Assembly (NCBI GenBank): GCA_000711775.1
Contig: ARYC01000126.1
Location: forward strand, 62,001 to 126,000
Reading direction: 5' to 3'
Origin: Oxytricha trifallax
Taxonomy: Eukaryota > Ciliophora > Spirotrichea > Sporadotrichida > Oxytrichidae
Length of the DNA: 64,000 nucleotides
Below the pieces are notes generated by a model that was given only the letters and a program-made list of their open reading frames with translations, was not told where the DNA came from and ran no database searches. The translations under genes were made by a program, and so were the position numbers. Positions 1 through 12,633 of this stretch are shown in pieces (the stretch's first letter is position 1; each line of letters starts with the position of its first letter).

Positions 1-990
1 TAGTGTAGGTAATTATAAAACTTACATGTGTTAATTTCCAATCAAATTAATAGTCAATGAAATTAGCTCTATAAAAAACAGCATCAAACATCTTTTTTAA
101 GTAAGAATAATCAGGTCTATCAGTAAACTTTAGAGCTCTACAGTATCTAAGCAAGTCCTCAAATTCAATAGGGAGTTCTTGTGAGATTTACCTAAATTGT
201 AAATCTCGTTTCATTTGCATGATAGCTTAGTATTTATCTGTTTTTGTGTTTCCTCCAATACCCATCCATGGTAGTTGCCCCCTAACTAGATAAATCAAAA
301 CATAGGCAAATCCTTCTAAATCATCTCTGCGACTTTACTCATAACCCAAGTGATTGTTTAAACTTGTGTAACGAGCAGTCCCTGTTAAGGCTTTCCCTTC
401 TTTGAAAGGAATGTGCTAACCTGTTTTTGGATCAATATAACGCTTAGCCAGACCGTAGTCTATCAAATATACTGTATCTGATTTGTTTCCCATTCCCATC
501 AAGAAATTGTCAGGCTTAATGTCTCGATGAACAAATTGTCTTGAATGGAAGTACTCGATCCTGCTCAGCTAAAAACTTATGAATTGTTCAATATATGTTT
601 ATGAATGACTTACCATTTATTTAGCAAGCATCAAAGTAGACTTAAGAGTAAGTTTCTATCCACAATGAGAAAATAAATCTTCGAGGGATGGTCCTAATAA
701 TTCCATAACCATAACGTTGAATTCACCCTCCTGACCAGCCCAGAATAAAATTGGGATTCCTTCATTTCCTTATAATAGTCGCATAATTTTGGCTTCATAC
801 AAAAGCTAAGGGAATTTTACAGTCATATGTTCCTATAATTATTGTTCATTAGGAATTTAATATTGTTTTTTACTAATTTGACAGAAACTTTATCCTAAGT
901 TATGAGATCGAGACCCTCGTATATTTGACCAAAAGCACCTCCCCCTATTTTCTTAATCAATTTGAAACGACTTGCAATTAGTATTTCCAT
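1..990 (-). CDS. Casein kinase 1 family Ser/Thr protein kinase (3' end beyond window)
   Basis: Protein kinase of the CK1 family, partial because the reading frame runs off the left edge. Starting at the ATG complementary to 988-990, the product opens with a glycine loop ([14 protein letters not shown]), then has the CK1-type catalytic loop [14 protein letters not shown], a DYG in place of DFG ([11 protein letters not shown]), and the CK1 signature [15 protein letters not shown] followed by [17 protein letters not shown]. Two GT-AG introns are visible on the minus strand at 833-873 and 569-613, and a third donor (GTAAGT) starts at 25. In-frame TAA/TAG codons are read as Gln. The DYG and HLG replacements are normal for CK1, so the enzyme looks active. 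The family assignment is very secure; the subtype is not resolved. Confidence 0.93.
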
Positions 991-1074
991 GTTATAATCA
1001 ATTCAATTATAATAATTTAAGTTGATTTTAATTTCAAATAGAATTAAGATTTATAATTGAAAATTCTTAATAAA

Positions 1075-2901
1075 ATGTCTGGAACTCACTCAGTAAACAG
1101 TTCTTACTCCCAAAGACTAAATCATAAAGACATAGCAAACGGTTTGAATGATTCTTCTTAAATTTAAAACAAAATCTTAGAACTAGGTAATTTCAGATTT
1201 ATCATAAATATATGCCTTATTTTACAGATGATTCTAAGAAAACAAACTAAGATAATTCACAGTTATCTATTACTTAAAACGAACACTATCAGCAAAACAG
1301 AAACGATCTTCACTCATAGTTGAAATCTCCGCATTTCTTCTCAATGAGTGGGATCCCTAGATTTGGTAAGAACTGGCTGGACAACTTCATTCCAGATGAT
1401 GACATGCAAAATATTTTTCTGACTAGTGAAGTGGTTAGAAATGTCCTCATGCTCTAGTGTGTGTACTATGCTAGTGTCTATGGAGAACTACTAAGATATA
1501 AACAGAGTTTTAATGTAGGAAATGCAGCAAGCACTGGATTTTAAACTAAAAAAACTATTGATTGTTGCTAAATTTACAGTATACTATATTAAAATGAATT
1601 CCATTTTATAGATAAGAAGACTCTAATAATCAAACAACAATATAATATTTAGGGGTATAAATTGAATAACTTAAATTCTATGGCAAAAAGTTTAGAAAAT
1701 TCTTAAGCCTTAAATAGTGAGAGAAAGGTACTTCAATAAGATATGCTTGTCTCAAGTCAAGCTAGCGAAATACAACCTTTAAAGATTGGAATCATAGGCT
1801 GTGGCCAATTAGGAACTATGATCCTCACCAAGCTTTTAGAGACTCAAAGTAAATTATAGTAATGCTTAAATTCTTTCTTAGATCAATTCGATGGATTGAA
1901 GTTGTTTGTGTCAACAAGACAACCTCATCTACTTAGAGCTTTCTAATAAGAGTTTGGAGTTTACGTTGATTTCAACAATGAAAGAGTGGCAGCAGAGTGC
2001 GATATAATCTTCCTTTGTGTCTTGCCATTCTAAGCACAATAGGTTCTCAAGGATGTCAGACCCATAGTAGTGCAAAGACATTTAGATGCCCAAAAGTATA
2101 AGAACACCACAAAGCCATTATTCATTTCTTGTTTAGCTGCTACAGGGACACCCAAACTCAAAATCATGCTAACTGATGAAGCTGTTTTCCTCAAGACATA
2201 AATTAATGTCACTATGGTTAAGGAAGACTTATTTCGATCAAGAACCGATTAAAATCAGCTAAAGAATAATACTTAGTATGTTTAGAATTTTAGTTGAATT
2301 CTTTTAGGCAATAAACATAGAGCGCAATGGGATAGACAAAAACTTAAATGGATTAATCAGCTGAAGATATCCCCACCTATAGAAAGAGTACATTATGATT
2401 ATTAAATATTTTATAGACGAGATGTTCAACGACATGAATCCATAAATCATGAAAGATCTTGAGCATCAAAGAAAGAATAGAGAATCCTAAGATTAGACTT
2501 TTAAACGAATCCTATCACAAAAAGCTTTTCAATTTGGTGCAGAGTCTGGAGTAACAGCTGAATTTATTGTGAAATAAACTTCTTTCCAACTTGCACAGCG
2601 ACTGGATGATCTATTCTCTATATTCGACACATTCCAAGAAGTGTTGTACTCAAATGACCCTAACGTCAATCAAAACGGTGGTGGAAGCTAAATAGATCAA
2701 GAAAAGGTGGTGTATGAGGAAAGTATTTTGCTTAGTGTATTGGGTCAAGAGTACTTCAAGTTCATATCAGCAAGCACAGGAGAATGGGAGAATGAAAAAC
2801 TAGTGCTAGCTAATTTCTATTAGATGTTTGAGGATAGAATTAGATATTTATTCTTAGCAGGCCCTGCTGAAGGTCTTCCTTAAAATAATGTTGATGAATG
2901 A
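1075..2901 (+). CDS. NOXRED1: NOXRED1-like NADP-dependent oxidoreductase (P5CR-related)
   Basis: Starts at ATG 1075 and ends at TGA 2899-2901 after about four short introns (for example the donor near 1187, the one ending near 1881, and the one ending near 2309). The centre of the product carries a Rossmann dinucleotide-binding start, LKIGIIGCGQLGTMILTKLL, followed by LFVSTRQP and then DIIFLCVLPFQAQQVLKDVR, the layout of delta-1-pyrroline-5-carboxylate reductase and its eukaryotic relative NOXRED1. A roughly 190-residue Ser/Gln-rich N-terminal extension precedes the domain. The C-terminal half is helical and acidic. The substrate is unknown for this subfamily. It is divergently oriented to the kinase upstream, with about 85 bp between starts. 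Assignment to the P5CR/NOXRED1 superfamily is firm; the exact orthology is inferred. Confidence 0.8.
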
Positions 2902-2970
2902 ATGATTTAAAATTTTCTATCTTAATTTCATAACTTAAATTGAATTATATGAAACTAAGTGTGATAGAAA

Positions 2971-4776
2971 TCATTTCTTAATTTATTAACACCATATAGC
3001 ATATTATAGGTAAAATATAAATAGTACTATTATTGCACATATCATAAGCCCTACCGACAAAGGGAAGAAACTTTCTTCTATTTTATCTTAAATTGCTTTT
3101 GCACATGTTTATAATGGTGGTCCAAAAGCAATATCTTTAAAGAAAAAGAACTTGGGTGTTTCACATAATCCTTGACAGTTTAATTAAATTTCCAAGGATT
3201 AAACTAAATCTAAGAAATCATCGTCTAATCTCTCAATAAGGTTTTATTTTAGTAAAGTTTAATAACAATCTTTGAATTCACTATAAACTCCCTTGAAGTT
3301 ATAGCCGCTCAATCAATAAATTCATTTAAGTTTAGTATGTAAAAAACTAATAGAATTTACTAATTTATGAATGATATGTTGTTATCTCTCCATAGATCTG
3401 TATCTACCTGGATACAAGGACAATGCTATGTACTGCACATAAATTTATCTATATAATTTTCATTCATTTATTGGAAATCTTATTTGAATTCATTAAACTT
3501 TGATTGCTCTGCAGATAGTAGAAAGTCTGAGTCGTTGTAACATAACGCCTGATTTATTCCATCAAATTCTATAAAATAATTACAAATGTTTCTCAAAAAT
3601 CTTACTAGAATATTACAAAAGTAAAACCGCTATCAAAATTTCCATCAAAAATACTATCAAAGAAAAGCATGATAACTATATTATGTAAGTTAACTCTATT
3701 CATTTACACATAAATTTTAGATATAATCTAACTACTTTGTTTGCTTATAGTGAAATTATATTGATCTTACCAAACATGTAGTAAATCTACCAGGCTTAAC
3801 AGTAGCTAATATTCCAATGAATCCGCAAATAACACTTAAAAAGCACACACTCATCATGCTAATCATAGTGTATTCTCTCAATGTATCTTTTGACATAAGA
3901 TAATCAAATTTGGCTTGCCATAACTCAGAATTGTAAATAATTGCTGCAAGCCATACTACTGATCCACCTCCTATCTTACTCAAAATAATTATGAATTAAT
4001 GATAAATATTGGACATTATTATTTACAATTGATAGACCAGAAAAAAGTAGCATTAGGTTTTTGGCTGTGCTTTACTTGAGACATCTCACGCACACACAAT
4101 ACATTTTGATTACTTTTATAAATTTAATTTAATTTTAGTCAAAATTTAGTAAAATACATATCTCAATAGTATAAGAATAAGGTTATCTTTATTATTCAAG
4201 ATAGTACTGATATGATTGAAGTCTATCATCGCCTGGTATATCATGCAACTTAAATGGCTACTATTAATATTAATCTGCAGTGATTAATCCATATGAATTT
4301 TCTTGTTACTTCCATTAGTTATACATGCTCTCTGAGTAAACTCATAATCTTTTCGCAATTAGATAAATTCAAATATCAATTTAACAATAAAACAATATTT
4401 AATGTTTATTCTTGATTAGCAATTTATGGTTCAATATAGTGTCCGTTATCATTATTTATTCGCTGTTTCATTTAGGATGAGTAAGTAATCTTGCTTGGTC
4501 CAGCATTTAAAATAATGAAAGTTATTAGAAATTTTTTAGATACATTATTAAATGCTCAATTAAATAATAATTAAATTCACTCTTGCATATGGCTAAGGAG
4601 GTCTGAATAATTTCTTACCAGATTAGGCTGTATTTTGCAAATATTCATTATAGATCTCTGTAGAAAGTGTAAACTATATGATCTTATTACCTACCTTAAG
4701 GAATATTTGAATAAGCAAGTGGATTGTCAATTGAAGATGCTCTTTAGTTTTTTATTATTTATTCGTAACTCAACAT
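2971..4776 (-). CDS. Tetraspanin-like four-pass membrane protein
   Basis: Reading 4104 down to the TGA at 2971-2973 gives a tetraspanin: a cysteine-containing start (MYCVCVRCLKQ), a first membrane segment leading into GGGSVVWLAAIIYN, two further hydrophobic segments (MISMMSVCFLSVICGFIGIL and LIVFLMEILIAVLLL), a large extracellular loop with CSTQHCPC and later cysteines (DCYQ, LNCQGLC, TCAKA), a last membrane segment (GLMICAIIVLFIFYLQYAIW) and a short basic tail. The exons are joined by several GT-AG introns. The frame also continues upstream to an ATG at 4776 through a Gln/Tyr-rich stretch (HDIPGDDRLQSYQYYLEQQ), so an unusual ~100-residue cytoplasmic extension is likely. One exon junction in that extension, near 4330-4400, is not a clean intron and may be an IES. 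The core family call is firm; the N-terminus is tentative. Confidence 0.75.
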
Positions 4777-4866
4777 TTTATTTTTATTACTAAATTACAA
4801 CAAAGTCCTTTAATTGCATATAAACACTTTAATTATATGCGTTTAGATGCGTTTAGATATTGATAA

Positions 4867-5664
4867 ATGCTAAAAAACTTATAATATATCTTTATTAATA
4901 AGTAAAGATAACCGAATAAAGATCAATAAAGGTACATTTCTACAGAGGATATAGATGGGGCAAAGCCAAAGCGTCTCACCCAAGTCAGAGGTAAAAAGAA
5001 AGCGAATTTCTTCGAGGATTAATAACTTAATGATTATCATCACAAGTAAAAGTATTAGCTGCTTGATAATAACCTGAAAATCGAGGAATAAAATGGTGGA
5101 ATCGATAGCATTTCCTAATAATCAAAGTAGCCTTACTATGGCAATACTAGATCTGGAGCCTAAGCTTATCAAAGTTAAAGTGTGGGTTAGTCTTAATATG
5201 GACTACTAAATAACAAAAGTAAAACTTCCTTAACGAGAGAGCATCAAGTGCCAAAATACGAGGAGATAGGAAACTTTGATAGACTGTACAACAAACGTAT
5301 AGATTGGAAACCAATACTGATTAAAGAACGAATCGATGAAAGATAGAAACTAGACAGTAGACTTCAATAAGAAGATCAATTTTAATATAACAACAGCAAC
5401 AGCTTGATGCAGTCTTAAATGCAGAGATAAAATTCAAGTTAAGGTACAGCTTCGTTAAGAAGCACACTTGGCAAAACAGGTGCTTAGATGATGAATAATG
5501 ATAATAGCATCAATTTGGGTGGTCTAAGAGTTGGCAATAACAGAAAAAATGATAGTCAAGTCAATAATTGTATTAGTTTGGGTCAAAGCGCACCCATGAA
5601 AAGTGAATTATCATCGAATTCATATGGAAAATATATGCATATAAAACCAAAAGTTCCTTTTTGA
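4867..5664 (+). CDS. Gln/Asn/Ser-rich protein of unknown function
   Basis: Open frame ending at TGA 5662-5664. The body is clearly coding: a basic start (KPKRLTQVRGKKKANFFED), then QVPKYEEIGNFDRLYNKRID, WKPILIKERIDERQKLDSR and a low-complexity Ser/Asn/Gln tail ending in KYMHIKPKVPF. No domain is recognised. The start is uncertain. The same frame is open to ATG 4867, but a second ATG at 4953 in another frame would give MGQSQSVSPKSE, a plausible N-myristoylation start. It could be joined only by an implausibly short (26-nt) intron or an IES. It lies tail-to-head with the CEP164-like gene 130 bp downstream on the same strand. Confidence 0.6.
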
Positions 5665-5793
5665 AGTTTATTTATAAAAATGAATTTAGTTTTGGATTAT
5701 ACTCGTTATAAATAGAGTAGAAATATCAAATTTGACTATATTTTTATGACATATTGCATCAAAATATAAAATAATTAATTATAATAATTGAAC

Positions 5794-8700
5794 ATGTTTA
5801 CGGGAAGGAACTCGACCAAGCAAAAAACTTTTAAGTTTAGAAAAAACACTTTGAATCAGCTTCCTGTAGAAAAAGGACCAATTAATCGATAAATAAGAAT
5901 AGTTATAAAGTCTAACGATAAAGAGCAAGAATTTTATTTCGGTTAAGATGTAAGAATTCAATTATTCTTATTAATATTATAATTCATTGATAAGTGAAAC
6001 ATGAAAACATTGTAACTTTATGAATATATAGGAAGTTGATCATTTAGCTTGAGAAATAGGTTTTGATCTCTCCCTCGATAAACCCAAGTATTGGTGGTTT
6101 TTCAAGCAAATTCTTTTAACAAATCTCCCTTCAGGTTGGGAGAGAGAATACGACATTGATGGATACACTTAATTCAACAGTATAGAAGAAAATATCTAGA
6201 CTAGGGAGCATCCACTTCGATACTATTTTAGAAAGCTGTTTCTTAGAATTTTATCACTAGAAAAGGAATTCAATAGATAAATCACGATGGACGATTTAGC
6301 CATTGATGAATAGTATCTCAAAATACTCAATAAAACCAAAATTAAGAGAGAAGCTAGCTTAATCAAGAGAACCATAGCTTAGCAAAAAGCAGTTGTAGGA
6401 ACTTTATCAATGGATTTCTATCAAAGAAATCTATCTAAAACTAAGAAAGAAATTTCTAAGGGAGACCCATAATTTGAAAACATATTTGAGGTTGATAACG
6501 CTAAATCGAAAAGACGAATGAAAATATTGATTAAGAAAATCAAAGATTAGAGAGTAGAAGCTCCAGAAGGCTATATAAAATTTGAAGAGCAGGATACTGA
6601 GACAAGAATTAAAATACTTCAAGATATTGAAAAAGAATCCATGGCTTATTATGAAAGCAACTTTGGAGATTTTCTAAAGACTAAAGAAATCATTGAATCA
6701 TTTTTGTTTAAGTAAATGAACATGACTCAGATATTGTCATTAGGTTCTATATATGGCATAGATATCCTTAATGAATCCTATCTTCTGTGGCTTCCTTAAT
6801 ATCTAATGTGCTTGCCTCTCCCTCATGATTGGAAAAGAAAAACTGACTAAAAAAATAATTAGAATACTTATTTTCATTGTTCAAGATTTCTGGAAACTAA
6901 ATTTCACCCCATTGAGCCATTTGCAATGTCTATGATTGAAAGAGGTAGAATTTATTACAAAGAAAATCCCTAAATGCTATCAGAAATAAAAAATAAGCTA
7001 AGAACCTTTGACAATGTCCTAAGAAACTTTACTTTAAACATGAATCAAGTAAGGATGTTCTTTGAACAACAAGAGAAAAAAATGAAAAAACTAGAAAACA
7101 AAAATGCGAATCCTATTGATTAACTTTAATCAGACTAGAATTTTCAAGAAAAAAAATCAGATTAAGATTAATATCTCAATATAAATCAAGCTCCTGAAGC
7201 TAAATACGTCGAAGAAAAATCACAATTCTCGATTAAAGAGACGTTTAAAAGACGAAAGTTCTTAAAGTGTACATAAAAAGACATTGAAATTTTTGTAGTA
7301 GCCAACTAATGCAATGTTGATTTAAACGTTGATGTGCACATCCTTTACTTAATAAGCGATTTGATGGATGCAATCAATAAATAGTCTGATGAAGCATGGC
7401 AATTTAGATACATAAATGATTAAAAATTTTACTGGCAAAATAAAGAAAAAACATTAAAGACATAAACTTATCCCTTTCTCTCTAATATAATGGAGAAAAT
7501 ATAAATTTTAAAGACTTAAACTGAAAATCTCAGAGGTCAGGAGATTGATAATTACTTAAAACAGCATTATGTAAGTATAAAAGAAGTTTAAGGATTAAGA
7601 GGATAGTAGACTCTTGAAAAAATAAAAGATGAAAGATAAGAATTTACTAGGAATATTTTACTCTAATTTTTGAAGAATAAAGAAAACAAGCTTTTCATCG
7701 AAGATATAAAAGACTAGCTAGAAGGAAATGGTGAAAATTTGGATTAGATTAGTTATGACATGAAAATTCTATCTTAGTTTCTATCCAACAGGCTTTCTAA
7801 AGATGAGCTTCTAGATGTCATTTTATTTTGTCCATTTAATCTTGAGAGGGAAAAAATGAATGTTATTCAAGATGATCTTTCTTCAATTCAGATTCCACTA
7901 ATAAATGACATATCCTCAGATTCTGAATTTTCTACACCTGGATCATTCAGTGGATTAATGAAAAAGAAAGTTGATCCGAGAGATCTATTATTAAGAAACA
8001 GATAATAAAGCTCGTTCAATAGGAAAAGTAGTAACTAAGAGAAAAAGTTATCTTCAGTAAAATCTTCTAATACACTAAAAGTAGAATAGTCTCTGGAGAA
8101 CAAAAAGAAATTTTTATATTTTTTTATCTGATGACATAACTTAGGCTATGAGCATATTGAATCAGCGGAAAAGAACAGTATTAGGAGAATATTCTGATGA
8201 AGAAGAATCAAATTCATAAAATAAGTTCAAATTATCAGACTTAAAGTTATCTCTCCATGGATCAGATCATAACCTAAACGGAAACGATGATGCCCGGTTA
8301 TGTAGCATTGATTTAGCAAAACCTTAACAAGAACGTAAAAGTACAACGAGATTAAGTCAAGGCTCTGACAAAAATTTGAGCCCTGAATAATACAGGAGAG
8401 GATCAAAGCTTTATGAGAAAGTCGAAAATTTCTACCAGAAAAAGTCAGGAGGAATTCTGGCCTAGAATGATATCAAAGAAGAGCCTTAAACTCCATCTTA
8501 AAAATCATCAACATCAATGCAATTTTCTCCTAAAGAACACCCATAGCCTAATGATACACTTGGTGTGCTTTAAGTAACATCCTTCTAAGATAAAACTGGT
8601 ACGAAAAAGTCTACTTTTTTCAAAAAAGAATCAAGTAAAGATGAGTATAAGGAACTAAATTTTAAATCTGTGGGTGTTAAAAGGAGACGGCAAGCTCCGC

Positions 8701-11700
8701 CATCTTAACTTGATCCTTAATACCTTATTCCAAATAAAGTTGAAATGAAAAAACATTCTTCCTAAAATCTTCAGACTCCAAGGACATTACTTTATATGAA
8801 CGACTTAAAAAAGAAGCTTTTTGGAGATAACCAGAGAGCCAAGCCAATTCATAGACTAAAAAAGCTCTTGAAAAAGAACTATGTTAAACCTGAGAAATTT
8901 CAAAGAATGCTGAAGGTCTCTTAAGATCATGGTGTTGCAATCAGATTCAAGAAATTATTGATAAAGTACTAGCTAATTAAATTGCTTAAAGAAAACCCAA
9001 ACAATCCAGATGTTGCAAGAAATTTAAAAAATATGGAAGAACAAAGAAAATCTCTTAAAATTCGCAAGAGCATTGAGCAAGCTAAGATTTAAATTTAAGA
9101 AGAGCCTTAAAAAGGGATAATGTCACTCTTGGGAATTATTGATAAAAATAAGTTTCATATTGAGAAACCGGTTGAAGTTCAAGAAGATATCGAGGAGAGC
9201 TTTAGTATTTTTGATGAAAATAACTTCCTTAAACCTTTCGACTATGAGCTGATTGCAGAGGAAAACTTTGACGATTTGAACATTACCAAAGAATTCTACA
9301 ACATTTTGGATAACTATAATTATTATAAACTATTATTTTAAGTGACTTTATCTATATAAGCAGATGGCTTAAGGAAAAAGAAAAAAATCAACAAATGATA
9401 ATGCATAATAACCTTTAACTCGAAGAAACACCATTCTTGATATTGCAGGAATGATGTTTTTGAAAAATCTTGAAAGTAAAAAGACTAAGAAGCATAATTC
9501 TTAAGATACTAATGTTGAAGAGACTCAACTCTAATTGTTATAGAACCAAGAAAGTATCAGCTACATAAACTAAGTCAAAAATAAACTCAAATTAGTCACA
9601 CAAAATATTCAAAATCAAATGGTAAATAGCCCATAAGACAACAATGACCATCCAAAAGCAAATATTGAAGGAGACAATTCAATTAACTAATCTGCTATAA
9701 AATTAATATTATTTTTAAGTAGCTTCTAAGCAAAAGAACACTGAGAAGAATCATTTCAGCTATTTCTCATTCAAAAACGGAAATACCCTTGGAGCACAAA
9801 AAGAATAATTAGATCTGAAATAATAATCTTAAAATAAGTTTACAAGTGCCAATAAGAAAAATTCTAGTCATTCAAGTATTATTCCTTCTACCTTTTCTAG
9901 CCACTCCTCTGATTATAGTTCATTTAAGACAAGCAGCAATGATGAAAATTCATAATCTTCAAAAAGATCAAAAGCAAGTCATAACTCAAAGAATTTTTAG
10001 AGAAGAAGAGCAATGAGAAAAGAAGCTAAATTCACAAATTTCAAACATGTAGGAGGGGAAAAGTTGCAAAATCTTGATGAGTTTTTTAAACACGGAAACC
10101 AAAAGATTTCAGGTTTAGGAGACAAAGATGATATGTTTTAGAGAATCAAGGATGGGAATTTCAAACTAAAAAGATAGAGTGACTTTAAAAATGATGATGA
10201 TTATAATGAAAGCGAAGGATTTTCACCTTAGAAAATCGAAAATAAAATCCTACTAAGTGATGGTTAAAAATATCCAAGTAACGGAAGTTTGGGAAGTTCA
10301 AATGTTTAGAATACTTCTCAAAACTAAACCGTTGGCCAAGAAAATTAATCATCAGCACCTGTTAAAAAGGAGAATGAAATGTATTCTAAAAGAATCAGCG
10401 AGTTTTTTAGAGAGACAATATAAATGAACCCAGATATAGCTATATGTTTATTTATTAGAATTTGGTTGCTAATTATTTATATACTGAAAGATTTAAGTCC
10501 AAGCTAAACTTTGAAATCAAAATTGTCAGTTAAAGAAAAAGATAATGAAAGTAAAAATCATAATGTAATTTAAGAGGTACATGAAAGCGATTCAAGTCTG
10601 GATTTAGAGGAATTTAAGATATTGCATCATTACCAAAACTATAATAGAGAGTCTTTGGGTTCTTAGTAAAGTGTTCCATTCTCACAACGAACAAACGATG
10701 AACCATACTTGAAAAGTATCTTAAGATTTAAATTTTCTCGAGGATCTATGAATCAATCTTAATAGTCATTAAGCAACTTTAAACCAGCAAATCCTATTTT
10801 GAAAGGGTCTAAACATTAAAAGTCATAAAGTATCACTAATTTCCAAAGCTTAATTAAAACATAGCGAAATTAGTTTGATAAATTTACTTAATAACAGCAC
10901 ATTTAAAATTCTTAAAGCCCAAAGAGAGTATCAATTTTAGAAAGATTTGATTCCTTCAATTAAAATTAATATTATACTAAAGCTATTGCTGTTGATCTAA
11001 TTTAGTAAAAAAGAGATAATTTTCTAAACTATTGCAAAATATTTGGTAATCCTTAGAATCACCCTTCTAAATTGAATTTATTTGATGATATCTAAGCTTT
11101 AAAACCAATTCATGTCATTAGAATGGGATAAACTTTGAATTTGTTAAAGAAAGATACAAGAAATGAAACCTATTTACTATGGATCTCAAAGCAGATTCTA
11201 TTAATGCCATTGTCAAAAGACATTCTTTAACCTAATTAAACTTTAGAGCATTAATTTGATGATATTATACAGCTTGTTAGAAACAAAACCCATCCAGCTC
11301 TTGACTATATAAAATGTTTGATGCACTTTCAACGAAGAATATTTCATGAATTTAGCATAAAGTAAATGCATCTTGATCAATTCAAAAGAGATTGCTCTTG
11401 GCTAGCATTTCTAGAAGACGCTCTTGATTATTAAGGTAATAAAATAGGAGAAAGAATATACTACTATAACTTTATGACATATTAGAAATCTTTAATTAAG
11501 CCGGAAGAGTTGAACTTAAAGTAGAGTATCAATTATGTTTATGATGATGATTAATGAGTTATACTCAAAATTAAATATTTATCAATTCACTGTTTAATAC
11601 TAAAATCAAACCATCAATTTTAGTCGTGACGTAGACGTATCTGAAGTGAGTTGACGTGGCAAGTCGTGAACTAGAAAACTCCGAAAAACCACCTCGCCCC

Positions 11701-12513
11701 CCATTCCACATCTCCCCGAACCGAGATGCATACGAAATAAGAGCCTAGCGAACTAGGAGTATTCCCCGCAGAGCTCGCAGAGATCTGCTTCCTGTAAACA
11801 ATTAAAGAGGAGTCAATTATGTTTATGAATCAGAGATTACCAAGTAAAAATACTAAAACAAGAAAACAAGTGGATTTATGACAGAAAGGAGAGCAAATTA
11901 AGAACATTAGATGGCAGACATAGATTTAATAGAGAAGAAATATGATTCAGCTTTGTTAAAATCAATAAAATTAATATTAAAGAAAAGAAAACAACAGCAC
12001 TTATGCATTGAAAGATAGCCCTCAATAAAGAAAAAATCCATGACTATAGCCTAAGAGTCCCCTATGAAATCTTAAGAACGAAGATTATCTAAATCAAAAG
12101 TTAGCATGAAATTTACTAAGTCGAAACTCTACTCCAGTACTGATCAAAGAATATCTATAACTAGAGAAAATAAGACTCCTTTTAATGAAAACAACACACA
12201 CATTTTGCCATCACTTTTAATCAGAAGCACAGTAGATCGAACAATGGCTTAAACAGCGGTTACTTCAATATTGGGCACTAAATTAAACTCTAGGGATGTA
12301 AGCAGAGAACATAAAAGAACTAAATCCTTTACTTCAACATTTACAGCAAACATTTATAATAAAAATAAGCCAGATTTAGCTTCAAATAGTTTGAATGTTT
12401 TCAATCCAGGAGTAAGTTAGGACAGTCGAATATTTGAGTAAAAGTAAATGCATAAGTAGGTTCAAGGGAGGTTAATGATGCATAATTTAAAGGCAATCCA
12501 GTTTAACAAATGA
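5794..12513 (+). CDS. Large CEP164-like WW-module protein, interrupted by several germline inserts
   Basis: ATG 5794 to TGA 12511-12513. The N-terminus has the arrangement seen in CEP164-type centriolar proteins: EIGFDLSLDKPKYWWFFKQI, then LPSGWEREYDIDGYTQF and EHPLRYYFRKL (a degenerate WW with the flanking helix). A second copy follows (NESYLLWLPQ, LPLPHDWKR, HPIEPF) and a third lies near the C-terminus (NETYLLWISKQILLMPLSKD, THPALDYIKC). The middle is long, Ser/Gln/Lys-rich and probably disordered. One normal intron spans about 5943-6053. The frame is then broken four times by inserts with direct repeats: 10 bp at 8111, 31 bp at 9324, 22 bp at 9698 and a 268-bp retroposon-like insert at 11545. 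Each removal restores the frame. An alternative view is two overlapping genes, 5794-9398 and 9364-12513, but the shared repeat modules favour one. The function is inferred as centriole or basal body. Confidence 0.6.
8111..8120. other. Candidate 10-bp IES with 7-bp direct repeat TTTTTAT
   Basis: TTTTTAT occurs at 8111-8117 and again at 8121-8127. Before it the coding frame reads ENKKKF; after it the frame reads SDDITQAMSILNQRKR in a different register. Deleting one repeat plus spacer (10 bp) joins them as KKFLSDD without a stop. Very small IESs are known in hypotrichs; slippage in a T-run is the alternative. Confidence 0.45.
9324..9354. other. Candidate 31-bp IES with TATAA pointer
   Basis: TATAA at 9324-9328 recurs at 9355-9359. 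Removing 31 bp turns the frame ending NILDNYNYYK directly into QMAQGKRKKSTN, the frame of the downstream reading frame, in register. Without removal, the upstream frame stops at TGA 9396-9398. Confidence 0.5.
9698..9719. other. Candidate 22-bp IES with TA pointer
   Basis: The frame SINQSAI runs into a +1 shift here and resumes as ASKQKNTEKNHFSYF. TA at 9698-9699 and TA at 9720-9721 flank a 22-bp all-AT-rich spacer; removing it joins the two frames. A 2-bp repeat is weak evidence on its own. Confidence 0.35.
11529..11828. mobile_element. Retroposon-like insert (268 bp) with 16-bp target-site duplication
   Basis: A perfect 16-bp repeat (TCAATTATGTTTATGA) lies at 11529-11544 and 11813-11828. 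Between them sit an AT-rich stretch and then about 105 bp (11588-11692) shared, inverted, with the insert at 39140-39258, followed by about 120 bp of unrelated, strongly structured GC-rich sequence with nested hairpins, including a stem closed by a TTCG loop at about 11739-11752 and another at about 11721-11740. GC content is far above the surroundings. Collapsing the duplication restores the host frame SINYVYESEITK. Long variable target duplications and a shared end with different heads fit a SINE-type family. No coding capacity or clear Pol III box was found. Confidence 0.7.
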
Positions 12514-12633
12514 TTTTAATTATTAAAACAACTATATACAACTTCTACATAATGCTCTTATTTTACTATGATATACAGAAAATGAAATTAATATCTGAAA
12601 AAATAAATCTAATACAATCTAATTAATTTAAAT

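Noticed and set aside
4941-4980. Fifteen-base GT-AG 'intron' before the Q-rich gene (GTACATTTCTACAG)
   Set aside because: Too short compared with the 30-60 nt introns elsewhere; the frame is open without it.
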